Origin: Pseudonocardiales bacterium | GTDB lineage: Bacteria > Actinomycetota > Actinomycetes > Mycobacteriales > Pseudonocardiaceae | Direction: 5' to 3' | Assembly: GCA_003244055.1 (NCBI GenBank) | Contig: QHBZ01000254.1 | Location: forward strand, 1 to 48,940 | DNA: 48,940 nucleotides | In this document: piece after piece, positions 1-8,682 of the stretch | How positions within the stretch are numbered: position 1 is the first letter of the stretch | Layout: every line of letters starts with the position of its first letter | Notes under the pieces: generated by a model | What the model was told of the DNA's origin: nothing | Seen by the model: only the letters and a program-made list of their open reading frames with translations | Database searches by the model: none | Program-made: the position numbers and the translations under genes

Positions 1-226
1 CACTCACTACTTGACACCAAGCTCATAATTGGAAGACGCCCTCCGAGATATTCGCCGAACTCGTCGAGGCGAATGCTTCCACTGGCTGAATCTGCCAATT
101 CGTCAATGTCGAGGTCGAGACCGTACTCGCGTTGTAGGGCATGCAGAAGCACAGGATTGAGGTCTACCTCGTCAGCGGTCTGCACCGTGAAGTCACTTTC
201 TGCAGCCGTACGCGGATGGATGGTGA
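1..226 (-). CDS. Partial gene of unknown function, running off the left edge
   Basis: A minus-strand frame stays open from about 226 to the first base of the window. It reads as an acidic, protein-like sequence with segments such as VLLHALQREYGL, LDIDELADSASG and IRLDEFGEYLGGRLP. It was missed as a full ORF because its stop lies beyond the window. A GTG at 185 could start it. Otherwise the frame was cut upstream by the hairpin at 228-289, since the reading frame loses protein character there. I do not recognise the family. Acyl-carrier-like or chaperone-like small acidic proteins are possible, but no phosphopantetheine DSL motif is seen. It may simply be a fragment. Confidence 0.35.
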
Positions 227-227
227 C

Positions 228-289
228 CGGACGAAGTCGAGTGGTGCCCGCAGCGGAAGAACCGGGCGGACACCACTCGACTTCGTCCG
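228..289. repeat. Perfect 19-bp inverted repeat (long hairpin)
   Basis: CGGACGAAGTCGAGTGGTG at 228-246 is exactly reverse-complementary to 271-289. The 24-nt spacer can extend the stem with CCCG/CGGG pairs. No T-run follows on either strand, so a simple intrinsic terminator is not obvious. It sits between the left partial gene and the IS630 element. Confidence 0.8.
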
Positions 290-388
290 AAGGGTTCGGA
301 CTAGGCCGCAGGCGATCCGACCGACCTCCACCCCCTGTTCCTCCCGGAACCCCGTGATCTTGCGATGCACGTTACTTAAGGAGATCGG

Positions 389-1480
389 AAGTAGGTGGAC
401 TTGATGGCCTACTTGTGGCATAATTCTCCTATGCGAGACAATGATGGCCGAAAGCTCGATCACGCTACATTGGAAGTGATCCGGATTCGCGCGTGTGAGC
501 AAATCGAGAACGGTGCTCGGGCGGAGGATATCGCGGCCAGTCTCGGTTTCAATCGATCGACGATCTTCGGGTGGGTCGCGGCGTACCGACAGGGTGGCGC
601 GGAGGCCTTGCGAGCCAAGCCCGTTCCGGGGCGTCCACCGAAACTAACCCGAGCGCAGATGAGAACGTTGTTCACGATGATCGCCGGCTCGAACCCAGCG
701 CAGTATCAGCTTGGCTTCGCGTTGTGGACCCGCGATCTGGTGAGGCAGGTCATCGCCAAGCAGTTCGGCGTCGAGCTCTCGGTCGGCGCGGTGGGACGGA
801 TCCTCAGAGCACTCGGGATGTCGCCACAGCGCCCGCTGCACCGGGCCACCCAGCAGGACCCCGAGCGGGTGGAGCGCTGGCGTACCGAGGAATACCCCGC
901 TATCCGAGACGAAGCTGCGCAGCTCGGCGCCACCGTGTACTTCGCCGATGAGGCCGGCGTCCGCTCCGACTACCACTCCGGTACCACGTGGGCGCCGGTC
1001 GGCCAGACGCCGATCGTGCAGACCACGGGCACCCGGCACTCGATCAACATGATCTCCGCGGTCACTGCCAAAGGGGCGATGCACTTCACGACCTTCACTG
1101 GAAAGATGAACTCCGACGTGTTCATCACCTACTGCCGCGACCTGCTTCATGATGACGGCGGTATCGTCTTCCTCGTCATCGACGGACACCCGGTCCACCG
1201 CTCCCGCGCAGTCACAGAGTTCGCCGCCTCAACCAAAGGCAGGCTTCTCTTGTTCTTCCTCCCGCCCTACTCGCCGGAACTTAATCCTGATGAATGGGTC
1301 TGGAAGAACGTCAAGCATGACCGTGTCGGTAAGACCGCCACCACGTCCTTCGACGACCTGCGTGACAAAGCCGAATCCGCGCTCCTGCGCCTCCAGCGCT
1401 TACCCGAGCTTGTTCGCGCCTTCTTCAGCGACCCATGCCTCAGCTACATCAAGTAGCCAACTTTATCGGTCTAGCTACTT
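389..1480 (+). mobile_element. IS630-family insertion sequence, approximate limits
   Basis: AAGTAGGTGGAC at 389-400 matches the reverse complement of 1469-1480 (AAGTAGCTAGAC) at 10 of 12 positions. These are the best candidate terminal repeats around the transposase gene. A clean TA duplication was not identified, so the exact ends are uncertain. Confidence 0.45.
431..1456 (+). CDS. IS630-family transposase
   Basis: DDE transposase that cuts and pastes its own insertion sequence, normally at TA dinucleotides. The N-terminal half is a helix-turn-helix region (EDIAASLGFNRSTIFGWVAAY, then RPPKL). The C-terminal half carries the three catalytic acids in the expected settings: FADEAG, VFLVIDGHPVH and SPELNPDEWVW. 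Length (341 aa from ATG 431) fits the family, and the C-terminus looks complete. In-frame GTG 395 and ATG 404 lie upstream. ATG 431 is preferred because the protein similarity begins there, but there is no strong ribosome-binding site. It appears intact and may still be active. Confidence 0.9.
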   Translation: MRDNDGRKLDHATLEVIRIRACEQIENGARAEDIAASLGFNRSTIFGWVAAYRQGGAEALRAKPVPGRPPKLTRAQMRTLFTMIAGSNPAQYQLGFALWTRDLVRQVIAKQFGVELSVGAVGRILRALGMSPQRPLHRATQQDPERVERWRTEEYPAIRDEAAQLGATVYFADEAGVRSDYHSGTTWAPVGQTPIVQTTGTRHSINMISAVTAKGAMHFTTFTGKMNSDVFITYCRDLLHDDGGIVFLVIDGHPVHRSRAVTEFAASTKGRLLLFFLPPYSPELNPDEWVWKNVKHDRVGKTATTSFDDLRDKAESALLRLQRLPELVRAFFSDPCLSYIK

Positions 1481-1500
1481 TCAACCGCCTTATGGTAGAC

Positions 1501-1543
1501 AGGTGGGGCGGGTGGGGATCGAACCCACGACCTGACGGATTAT
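1501..1543 (-). tRNA. 3' half of tRNA-Met (displaced attachment-site fragment)
   Basis: Read on the minus strand this is the anticodon loop CTCATAATCCG, variable region, T arm (GGTCGTGGGTTCGATCCCCAC) and acceptor CCGCCCCACC of a CAU elongator tRNA. The 5' half (D arm, 5' acceptor) is absent: beyond 1543 the sequence diverges from any D arm. A 3' half alone is what an integrative element leaves when it recombines within the anticodon-to-3'-end region of a tRNA gene. A second copy lies at 23010-23047 in the same orientation. Confidence 0.8.
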
Positions 1544-1780
1544 GAGACGGCCATTCACTGTCGCATCAGGCACCTACCTGCGATAACAACTGCAGCGTTG
1601 GCGCCGAAAACCGCATCCTTGGCACTAGTGGACCCCACCTCGCACCCACATGTGCACCCAGGCGATCCACTGTGGACTTGCGATGCGCCCTGATCGGTCA
1701 GGAGCCCGGGGCTCCTCATGTGTGGTGTTGTCAGACGTCGAGACGTCGTTGGAGCTGATGAACGTCGAGATGTCCGAGCT
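1544..1780. other. Gene-free stretch beside the tRNA fragment
   Basis: No convincing coding frame. There is a 17-nt near-palindrome, AGGAGCCC-G-GGGCTCCT, near 1701, which has no loop and is probably of little meaning. The sequence is likely the remnant of an integration boundary. Confidence 0.4.
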
Positions 1781-1784
1781 TGGT

Positions 1785-2700
1785 GTGCACAACTCGGTCA
1801 GTTGCCGTGCCCTTTTCTTCTTCGGATAGCTGCGACGGTTCGGACGGTATGTACGACGGATCGGTTCACTCGCAGTGTCGGCAAACGCCGGCTACGCCCT
1901 CGTACGAAGTGCACACCTCGGACCGTCTCGGTGTCCTCGCGAGCCGGAGTTGTGCGGCCGTGAACATTGCCGAGCAGATGCTCGATCGACTTGAGCCCAA
2001 TCTCGGCGTCCATTCGCACCGCGTTCTTGGCGTGGGTCAGCCAGTTGACGTAACTCCCATGTCTCGATGGCCAGCTTCTTCAGTTAGGAGCGCAGCCTGG
2101 CCGACGAGTCGTCTGGCCCCAGGTCGCTGGCGAGCAGCTCGGTCCAGCCTTTGAAGTCGGTGGCCCTTGGCGGCGTGTGCCCGGCTGGCACGAGTTCGTC
2201 GTTACGGGTCTCCTCGACGAAGGAGACGAGGCACTCTCGGAGCCGGAGGCCGACTGGAAGGCCTCGGCTTCATCGCCGCTGTCGCGCACGCCTCGAATGC
2301 CTGCTGCCAGCGCCGCCAGGAATCCAACAACAGCTCGGCTGACTCGGGGTGACGGACACGTTGCGCTCCTGGGCGTACTCCACGCGCAGCATCAACCCGA
2401 TATGGAAGGTCAGCACCACCTCACGGCTCTTGAAGTCCGCCTGTTCGTAGAGGTAGGTCGGGTTGGTGACGACCCACCAGCGGCTCTCCGGACAGTGCAC
2501 GTCCCAGATGTTATGGCGTACCCGCCCGGCCCTACCATCTCGAACGTCTTTTCCAGGTGACCGACCTTTTCATAGCCTGGCTCGCCACGTACGCGCGGAT
2601 CTCGTCCGTCTCACGCTTGGTTGCGCGCACCTTGGCAACGTCCCTTCGTCCGGACTGGAAGGTGTGGTTCTCAGGCCATTGACGCGCCAGAAGGTTGAGT
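1785..2700 (-). pseudogene. Decayed gene of unknown function, multiple frameshifts
   Basis: Successive minus-strand frames together read like one protein: WWVVTNPTYLYEQADFKSR then VVLTFHIGLMLRVEY (about 2480-2370), AELLLDSWRRWQQAFEAC, CLVSFVEETRNDELVPAGH, TDFKGWTELLASDLGPDDS, and ETWEYVNWLTHAKNAVRMD then AEIGLKSIEHLLG (about 2060-1970). No single frame runs through, so at least three or four frameshifts separate them. The pieces resemble an actinobacterial hypothetical protein whose function I do not know. Lack of protein character in the opposite strand's ORFs supports this reading. Confidence 0.6.
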
Positions 2701-2740
2701 CTGCAGCATTAGTTACTGGTCATGGTGTAACTTTCCCACC

Positions 2741-3544
2741 GTGAGCGAACAGCGGGATGTTGTCGCAGAGCTCGGCGAGGCTAGGGTCCTGGCCAGCGTG
2801 CGCTGGGCGTACCTGTCGGCTACCACCCGGTCGCTGGAGACCTACTCAGAGGCCGACGGTCACGACGCCGCCTGGCTCGGTAATACCAGGTTCACGCTGT
2901 TCCGCAACCGGTTGGATCGTGTGTTCGCCTGTGAGCGCTATGCCGTGCACTCTGGAGATGATGACGCCGACCTCGACCTGCTGTACGCCGAGCTGTCTGA
3001 GCGGGACATAGACACCATGCCGCGGCTGGACGCCGGTCTGGTGCGCCGCTCCAATCTCAACGGCAGCCCCGGCTGGGCGCATGAAGCGACCCGCTTCCTG
3101 CTCGCATCGTGCGTCTTCGGCAAGCTCGACCATCTGCCCTGGCCACAGAAGAGCCCGACAAAGCAGCGGGTGGCCCGCCAGCGTAACCCCGAACCGCCAC
3201 AGCCCTCGTTGTTCGAGGACTTCGCACCGGAGGAGGTCGGTGGCCTGGAGGTCATGCTGGCCGCTGGGCAGGACCTCGACCTCAAGACCTACGTCGTCGC
3301 TCACAGCCTCGACCCGCTTAGCCAGCAGGTCGAGCTGGTCTTGGGCCGTGCCCGTCTGAACTTGGGTGGGGGTCAGGCATGGCATTGGCGCCAGGACCTC
3401 CTGGACACCCCGCCCGCCGATGGCGGACGCCGCACCGACGACGCGCCGATGCCCATCGGGCCGAACACGGTGCCGGATGCCCCGGTGCGTCTGCGTCATA
3501 CGGCAGAAGAGCGGCGTGACGATCGCGCCAGTGATGAGCAGTGA
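2741..3544 (+). CDS. Hypothetical protein coupled to an XRE-ImmA/IrrE gene
   Basis: A 267-aa soluble, acidic protein starting at GTG 2741 (MSEQRDVVAELGEARVLASVRW). No catalytic motif or membrane segment is seen. The middle section has a charged helical character and the C-terminus is proline- and arginine-rich and probably disordered. Its stop overlaps the GTG of the next gene (GTGA), so the two are translationally coupled and probably act together. A pair made of an unknown small protein and an XRE-ImmA/IrrE peptidase can be a stress switch or toxin-antitoxin-like pair. That is inference from the arrangement only. Confidence 0.7.
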   Translation: MSEQRDVVAELGEARVLASVRWAYLSATTRSLETYSEADGHDAAWLGNTRFTLFRNRLDRVFACERYAVHSGDDDADLDLLYAELSERDIDTMPRLDAGLVRRSNLNGSPGWAHEATRFLLASCVFGKLDHLPWPQKSPTKQRVARQRNPEPPQPSLFEDFAPEEVGGLEVMLAAGQDLDLKTYVVAHSLDPLSQQVELVLGRARLNLGGGQAWHWRQDLLDTPPADGGRRTDDAPMPIGPNTVPDAPVRLRHTAEERRDDRASDEQ

Positions 3545-4755
3545 GCCCGCGCACATCACCAGCTGACCGGGCGATGGAAGCCGCCGCCTTCTTCGATGGT
3601 GCTCGTCTGACCCTCGCGAGACATCTAGCCGGGCTGCGTAAGAGCGATCTCGCGAGCCTCGTCGACAAGAGCCCGACCGCCGTAGCGGCGTGGGAGTCCG
3701 AAGCTAAGCGGCCGACGGCCGCCACGGTAGCGCAGTTGGCGCTGAGCTTGTCGGTCGATCCGGGTTTCTTCGCGGTCCGTCCGGAGGACATTGCGGCGCT
3801 GAGCACCACGCCGCACTTCCGCTCGCTGCGTTCCACCAGCCAACTGGCTCGGGACCAGGCGTTCGCCTACGGGCAACTCGCGGTGGACATCGCGACCAGC
3901 CTTGAGCGGCACGTTGAATTCCCCGAGTCCGACGTGCCGACCTCCCCGGTGTCGGTGGACGACCGGGACGGCGATGGCCCGGAGCGGGCCGCGCAGTTTG
4001 TCCGGAAGCAGTGGGGCATCGAGGCTGGACCCGCCGGCCACCTCGTCCGGTTGCTAGAGAACCACGGGATCTTGGTGGTGTTCAGTCCTCCGCATACAGC
4101 CTCGGTGGATGCTTACTCGTTTGATAGTCGCCTGCGACCGGTCGTGATCCTGAACCCGATCAAGTGCGACTACTATCGCCAGCGCTTCGATGTCGCGCAC
4201 GAGCTGGGGCACCTGGTCATGCACAGCGACGCTGAGCCCGGCGGCCGGATTGTCGAGGACCAGGCGCACCGCTTCGCCGCCGAGCTGCTGATGCCTGCGG
4301 ATCAGATCCGGGACTTGCTACCAGCCACCATGGGCGGCAACGTCTGGCGGAGCCTTGCTCGCCTGAAGGAGCAGTGGGGCGTCAGCATGCAGGCTCTGCT
4401 GTATCGCGCTCGCTGGCTCGGGCGACTCAGTGACGTGTCATACCGCAACGCCATGACGACCATCTCGGTCCGAGGCTGGCGCCGGAACGAACCTGGTCTA
4501 GTCAGCGCCATTGAGCAGCCGTCGCTCCTACCGAGGGCCGTGGAGCTGCTGATGCAGGAAGGGATCGAGGGGACGCAGCTGATCGAGCAGTGCCGTGTGC
4601 CGCCGGACCTGTTCCGCACCGTCACGGCCCGTACCCCGGACAACGGTTTGTCCGAGCCGTTCGCGTCGTCGAACAGCAAGCGGCGAACCGGCGGCCGGGT
4701 GGTGTCGCTGCTGGAGCGGCAACGGTCCAAACCCCGTGAAACCGCGCGCGAGTGA
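3541..4755 (+). CDS. XRE-family HTH with ImmA/IrrE-type zinc metallopeptidase domain
   Basis: A 404-aa protein. Residues about 22-80 form an XRE helix-turn-helix (LTLARHLAGLRKSDLASLVD, then SPTAVAAWESEAKRPT). Residues about 205-260 hold the ImmA/IrrE peptidase signature VAHELGHLVMH, with HELGH at 220-224 and a downstream acidic segment (EDQAHRFAAELLMP) supplying the third zinc ligand. Family members cleave or sequester repressors, regulating mobile elements or toxin genes. It starts at GTG 3541 inside the stop of the previous gene. After it comes a 227-nt gap and then the nuclease pseudogene. All key residues are present, so it is probably functional. Confidence 0.88.
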   Translation: MSPRTSPADRAMEAAAFFDGARLTLARHLAGLRKSDLASLVDKSPTAVAAWESEAKRPTAATVAQLALSLSVDPGFFAVRPEDIAALSTTPHFRSLRSTSQLARDQAFAYGQLAVDIATSLERHVEFPESDVPTSPVSVDDRDGDGPERAAQFVRKQWGIEAGPAGHLVRLLENHGILVVFSPPHTASVDAYSFDSRLRPVVILNPIKCDYYRQRFDVAHELGHLVMHSDAEPGGRIVEDQAHRFAAELLMPADQIRDLLPATMGGNVWRSLARLKEQWGVSMQALLYRARWLGRLSDVSYRNAMTTISVRGWRRNEPGLVSAIEQPSLLPRAVELLMQEGIEGTQLIEQCRVPPDLFRTVTARTPDNGLSEPFASSNSKRRTGGRVVSLLERQRSKPRETARE

Positions 4756-4982
4756 TCCCAGTTCTTGGCGCGGATCAAGGATTAGGTAAAGGGATAATTA
4801 TTACTAATCGCCCGAATTAGGGTGGGAGAAGCCATTTTGATCCAGTCGACACTGTTTCGCTATCCAGTTCCGGGCCCCGGATACTACCACGCCCCACAGC
4901 GTCGCCTCTGGGCGCAGGCGCCCGTGTCGATCGGTGTGTTGAGGGTGGTGGAGCCGGTGCCTCCAAGCTGGGAGGAAACGGC

Positions 4983-6238
4983 ATGCCAGGGGTAAGCGAG
5001 TTGAGCTTCAAGACGCTTCGCACCTGGAACGGCGAGCAGAGCCGGGCGTTCGAGGAACTGTCGTTTCAGCTGCTCAAGGATTGGGTGCCGGCTGGTACGC
5101 AAGCGATCCGGACCGGTAACCCTGACGGCGGCGTGGAGTGGTACGCCACTCTGTCGGACGGCACTGAGTGGGGCTGGCAGGTTAAGCATGTTGAGGGCAT
5201 CGACGCTCTCTTGACCGCGATGACCGGTTCGGTCGAGCGCGTCGCCAAGGAACGCCCGGACCTTGACGACCCGTACATCGTGCAGCGCGTTGTGGTCATC
5301 GCCTACGGCTCGGTACTTCGTAGCTCGCAGGAGCAAGCCGATCAGGCGAAGGCGCTCGCCGAGCTGGTGCACAGTCTGGTCTTCACGCGGCCCATCCGAC
5401 CGGATGAACTGCTACTCGATGCGGCGCGCGGCATTGTCCGGTGGGCCGTGGCTCACGAGCTGCTGCCCGCATCGACCCTCGGTTCGTCTCGGCGTCCATA
5501 CGGGCTGAAGGTGCCCGGTCCGCCGCCGTTGGAGGCGACGATCAAGGCAAAGTACGGGTGGCGCAAGGACCAGCCAGCCGATGAGAGCTACTCGTCGATC
5601 GATTTCTCCCTGATGGGTATGGGCGACTTCGCTCGCTACGTTGTGGAGCCGGGCGTTCGTCAGTTCTCGCGTTACCGCATCGGCCAGCCGTATCCCGAGT
5701 GGCAGCGCCGGGAGCCGCGGTTTGTCAAGAGCCGTTGGCAGACGTTGTTGCTTCACTGAGCGGGGAGCAGAAGGTGGCGCTGGCCGACTTGCTGCGCAAC
5801 CCTCAAAAACGAGGCATGAACCCACTTCGGTTCTTGCTCAGGCGCGAAGAAGACCCCCTCAGCGAGGAGCAGCGAACGCTGTGGGACGCCGTCTTTGTGC
5901 ATCCGAAACCGGTTGTCGATGAGTATTCTGCTGATGTCGCCTGCCGCTGGATCTTCCGCCGCACTCTCAGCCTCGGCTGGACACCGAAGCTGTTCGGGAG
6001 CAAGGACCGCGTCATCGGGCATGGGCGCGGGAGGGAAGGGCATAAAGCCGAGCGCTGGGGCAAGAAGTACCAATGGATGGCGTATCACGAGCTGCTAGCC
6101 CGCGTTGCAGACAACTACCAGGCCTCCCGGCGCTTCGGAAACAACGAACCGTACGAGGGATTGCACCAGATCATCGGCGACCGGGACATCGACCCCAGCC
6201 TACCGACGGTGGCACCGAACGACGCCCCCGCGAGGTGA
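4983..6238 (+). pseudogene. Remnant of an Avs-like gene: N-terminal nuclease joined to C-terminal tail, frameshifted
   Basis: The first part (4983-5759, 258 aa, RBS GGGAGG, ATG 4983) opens with an Mrr/PDDEXK-like nuclease: EQSRAFEELSFQLL (E24/E25), NPDGGVEW (D48) and GWQVKH (Q66, K68). From about residue 140 the sequence instead resembles the C-terminal end of very large STAND NTPase defence proteins (LLLDAARGIVRWAVAHELLP, MGDFARYVVEPGVRQFSRYR). That similarity continues in another frame from about 5745 (DVVASLSGEQKVALADLL, SLGWTPKLFGSK, KKYQWMAYHELLARVADNY, RDIDPSLP). So the NTPase and sensor core is deleted, a frameshift lies near 5740, and the end runs into an IS1182-like fragment near 6205. 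Family assignment is from memory of motifs. Confidence 0.55.
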
Positions 6239-6385
6239 ATAGGTCGGCGAACATCTCATCGAGAACAACCGGTCCCGCTCGCGCGCCAGAAACCCGTAAA
6301 TCGAGTTCTCCGGCAGCGACTCCTCACAAAAACGCACCACCTCGTCGAACAAGTCGCCCTGGTGATCAGCCCGCCCCAACGTCAC
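6205..6385 (-). pseudogene. N-terminal fragment of an IS1182-like transposase
   Basis: Minus-strand ATG 6385 gives MTLGRADHQGDLFDEVVRFC then EESLPENSIYGFLARERDRLF, the characteristic opening of IS1182-type (DUF772) transposases. After about 45 residues the frame is lost and the sequence abuts the tail of the nuclease remnant. This insertion probably truncated the last residues of that gene. Confidence 0.6.
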
Positions 6386-6544
6386 GCGATCATTATCCCA
6401 CGCCGCCCACGAGGCGGGTCACCGACACGCGAAAGACACCAACCACCTAGAGCGGGATCTCCGGATCTTGATCTTTAACTGGTCCATGGTCTTGGCGTGA
6501 CGCTCTCGCCTATAGGAGCGGCCAGTAGGGTTCAGTCAGGTAGT
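6386..6544. other. Short gene-free stretch
   Basis: Probably the upstream region of the IS1182-like fragment. A weak inverted AT-rich segment is present but no site can be named. Confidence 0.3.
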
Positions 6545-7468
6545 TCAACGAACCGCTACGCGGTGCGGATCGGGCACTTCTTTCATCGAGAAGTCCGTCT
6601 GCATTTCATATATGCGTTGGTAGGAGTACGTAGCAGATGCTTGGTCGATACGCGGAGCCACGACGTGGAACGGGTGCCCATTGTTATCAATCGTCTGCTG
6701 CTTCTTTTGGCCGTCTATCAGGTACACCACATTAAGAGCGAACAGCGCATCGTAGCGGGCGGTCTCAGCCTTGAAATCAAAAACCTGCTGCTCGCCAGTC
6801 TTCAATGAAACGGTGTAGTAATCAAAGAACGACATACCCTCATCTATGGCCCTTGTCAAGGGCATTGGGTCGTCAAGGTTAATGACGAGCGGTATGCTGT
6901 CATCGATTCCCTGATGTGTCGGCATTAAAAACATCGTCCCATCAAGCGGGGGGTTACGGACCAGACTTACTGGTTCAATGTCGAGGATCCGCAGCAGGGA
7001 ACCGTGCGTGTTGCTTGCGATGATTTTAATCGATATCTCATTCAAGTCTACTCCGCCCGCGGCACGAATTTCCTTGAACATATCCGGATTGGCGATAGCA
7101 TCCGGGACCTTGAGTAGTTGCGCCAATGCAGAGTTCGGCTCATAGTTTCCTGGCACCACCGCTGGGTAGCCCCTGCTTGAAGAGTAGTCTACGCCACCTG
7201 TCAGTGAGAGATCTGATCCAGGTACAGTGCTCCCGCTCGGGAATACTTTCGGCTGCGTTGATGGCGGCGGCGTATACATTGGGCTCACGTACGGCGGCAC
7301 CGAACTCGCGTCGCGATGCGCGACTAGAATCGCGATGATGGCAATCAAAACTCCAACCAACGCACCGGCCGCCGTTATAATCGTCGACTTCCGGACCGAC
7401 CAGTCGCGCTGTTTTGGACCAGGGGTTGGCTGCGCTCGCCCTGGCGCAGCGTTCTTCCGTCTAGCCAC
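6545..7468 (-). CDS. Membrane-anchored extracytoplasmic protein, unknown function
   Basis: A 307-aa protein with a basic N-terminus, one transmembrane helix at about residues 29-49 (STIITAAGALVGVLIAIIAI) and a proline/serine-rich linker, then an external domain of about 230 residues containing SIPLVINLDDPMPLTRAIDE and FDYYTVSLKTGEQQVF. The topology predicts a cytoplasmic N-terminus. It is visibly more AT-rich than the flanking conjugation and PadR regions, a sign of separate acquisition. There is no close neighbour on the same strand except a doubtful 69-codon ORF upstream. No known family is recognised. Confidence 0.75.
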   Translation of the reverse strand: MARRKNAAPGRAQPTPGPKQRDWSVRKSTIITAAGALVGVLIAIIAILVAHRDASSVPPYVSPMYTPPPSTQPKVFPSGSTVPGSDLSLTGGVDYSSSRGYPAVVPGNYEPNSALAQLLKVPDAIANPDMFKEIRAAGGVDLNEISIKIIASNTHGSLLRILDIEPVSLVRNPPLDGTMFLMPTHQGIDDSIPLVINLDDPMPLTRAIDEGMSFFDYYTVSLKTGEQQVFDFKAETARYDALFALNVVYLIDGQKKQQTIDNNGHPFHVVAPRIDQASATYSYQRIYEMQTDFSMKEVPDPHRVAVR

Positions 7469-7478
7469 CCGTCGCAGT

Positions 7479-7688
7479 CTACTCCCTCAGCTCGGTTTTC
7501 GGGGACACTCTGATAAAGCCGAGATCGGCCTCCATTTTCGACCAGATTTGGTTCGGCGGTACCATCAACGTCGGCCCAGGATGTACATGTACCCTTTGCA
7601 TCGTCGAGGCACGCTTTGCTGCTCGTTTGACAGATCGAAGACCGACATCATCCTTTTTTACAACCTGATAGCTCCGATACGCGTACAT
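7479..7688 (-). CDS. Doubtful small ORF upstream of the membrane protein
   Basis: A 69-codon minus-strand frame (MYAYRSYQVVKKDDVG...) ends 11 nt before the membrane protein gene. It has similar low GC, but it has no recognised domain and a weak ribosome-binding site. It could be a short partner gene or chance. Confidence 0.3.
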   Translation of the reverse strand: MYAYRSYQVVKKDDVGLRSVKRAAKRASTMQRVHVHPGPTLMVPPNQIWSKMEADLGFIRVSPKTELRE

Positions 7689-7708
7689 CCAGGGTGGCAG
7701 TACAATAC

Positions 7709-8020
7709 CTATAATGACGTCTCCAGCTGAGTTAGGCTTACTACCGGCGCGCTGATCTTGGCTGTTGCGGCGTCACCGGCGTGTTTGGCAGCGTTCTGCA
7801 GCGCCTCCAGGCAGCAGAAGTACACCGCCGTCTCGGCTTCGAGCGGGTACCGCCCGATCCGGTCGAGGGTGACGCTGGTGGTCACTGCGGCCTTGGCAGC
7901 GGCCGCTGGGATCGCCTGAGCCAGACCACCCGAGGCCAGCAGCGGGGGATAGATCCGGAATGCCATCGCCCAACACGTCACCCTCGCCACCCGGCCGCCG
8001 AAACCCCGGAACCAGCCCAA
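7709..8020 (-). pseudogene. C-terminal fragment of a NarL-type sensor histidine kinase
   Basis: The frame contains RIYPPLLASGGLAQAIPAAA then VTLDRIGRYPLEAETAVYFC and CLEALQNAAKHAGDA. This is the dimerisation-to-N-box stretch of actinobacterial HisKA_3/HATPase kinases, where ALQNAAKHA is the N-box. The sensor part is missing, the histidine region is lost (TCWAMAF precedes RIYPPLL), and the G boxes that should follow are absent. It is a fragment of about 90 residues with no partner response regulator. Confidence 0.7.
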
Positions 8021-8054
8021 GCGATCGGTGCAGTTGTCCCGCTGGGATCAGCGG

Positions 8055-8435
8055 ATGACCGACCGATTGCGGACGAACCTCGCGGAAGTGCTCCGAGACG
8101 TGGAGACTGAATCCGCCCGGCTGAAGGAGCCCACCGTGACGACCGAGGACAGTGCGCGCGAGCAGCTCGTGGCTGCCGTCGACAGCTTCCGGGATCGGGC
8201 GGCGGACAGGGTCGCCAGGGCAGCGGTGGAAATCCAGCGTGCGGAGCCCAGCCGGACGGATCATCTCGCCCGCGCGGCCGAAGGGTTCAGGGCACGCGCC
8301 GCAGAGAAACTGGCTCAGGTGATGCCCGAACGGGTGGCTGAGCAGCAGGCGATCAGCGCCGCATACGCCGAGGCGGAGATCAAACGTCGGATCGAGCAGG
8401 CACGGCGGCAGGCAATGCGTCCGAGCGGTCCCTGA
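8055..8435 (+). CDS. Hypothetical helical protein
   Basis: From ATG 8055 this encodes 126 aa rich in Arg, Ala and Glu, predicted as long amphipathic helices or coiled coil (VDSFRDRAADRVARAAVEIQ, EGFRARAAEKLAQVMPERVA). No motif of known function. Its stop overlaps the ATG of the next gene (TGATG), so the two are coupled. An upstream in-frame start at 8028 overlaps the kinase fragment and is less likely. Confidence 0.6.
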   Translation: MTDRLRTNLAEVLRDVETESARLKEPTVTTEDSAREQLVAAVDSFRDRAADRVARAAVEIQRAEPSRTDHLARAAEGFRARAAEKLAQVMPERVAEQQAISAAYAEAEIKRRIEQARRQAMRPSGP

Positions 8436-8680
8436 TGCCCCACGATGACTTCCAGCTACCCGAGCAACCCCGGCCCTACGTCCAGCCGCCGCTACCACCA
8501 AAGCGTCACGGGACCGGCTGGTGGATCTACGGGTTCTTCGCCGCGTGGATCTGCTTGGGCGCGCTCATTTCCAACGGCTGGAGCATCAACTTCATGGTCA
8601 TCACGATCGTCGTCACCTTCGTCGGCACCCCCTTACTCGGCGCGGCCCTGTTCGCTGCAACGAAGAGCGATCGCCGCTGA
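8435..8680 (+). CDS. Small two-helix membrane protein
   Basis: An 81-aa protein with a proline-rich cytoplasmic start followed by two transmembrane helices (WWIYGFFAAWICLGALISN and FMVITIVVTFVGTPLLGAAL) and a short charged tail. It is coupled to the preceding helical gene by a one-base overlap. Similar small membrane proteins are common in actinomycete integrative elements; the function is unknown. Confidence 0.65.
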   Translation: MPHDDFQLPEQPRPYVQPPLPPKRHGTGWWIYGFFAAWICLGALISNGWSINFMVITIVVTFVGTPLLGAALFAATKSDRR

Positions 8681-8682
8681 AG

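Noticed and set aside
1701-1720. AGGAGCCCGGGGCTCCT palindrome as terminator
   Set aside because: Only a one-base loop, no U-tract and no gene ending nearby.
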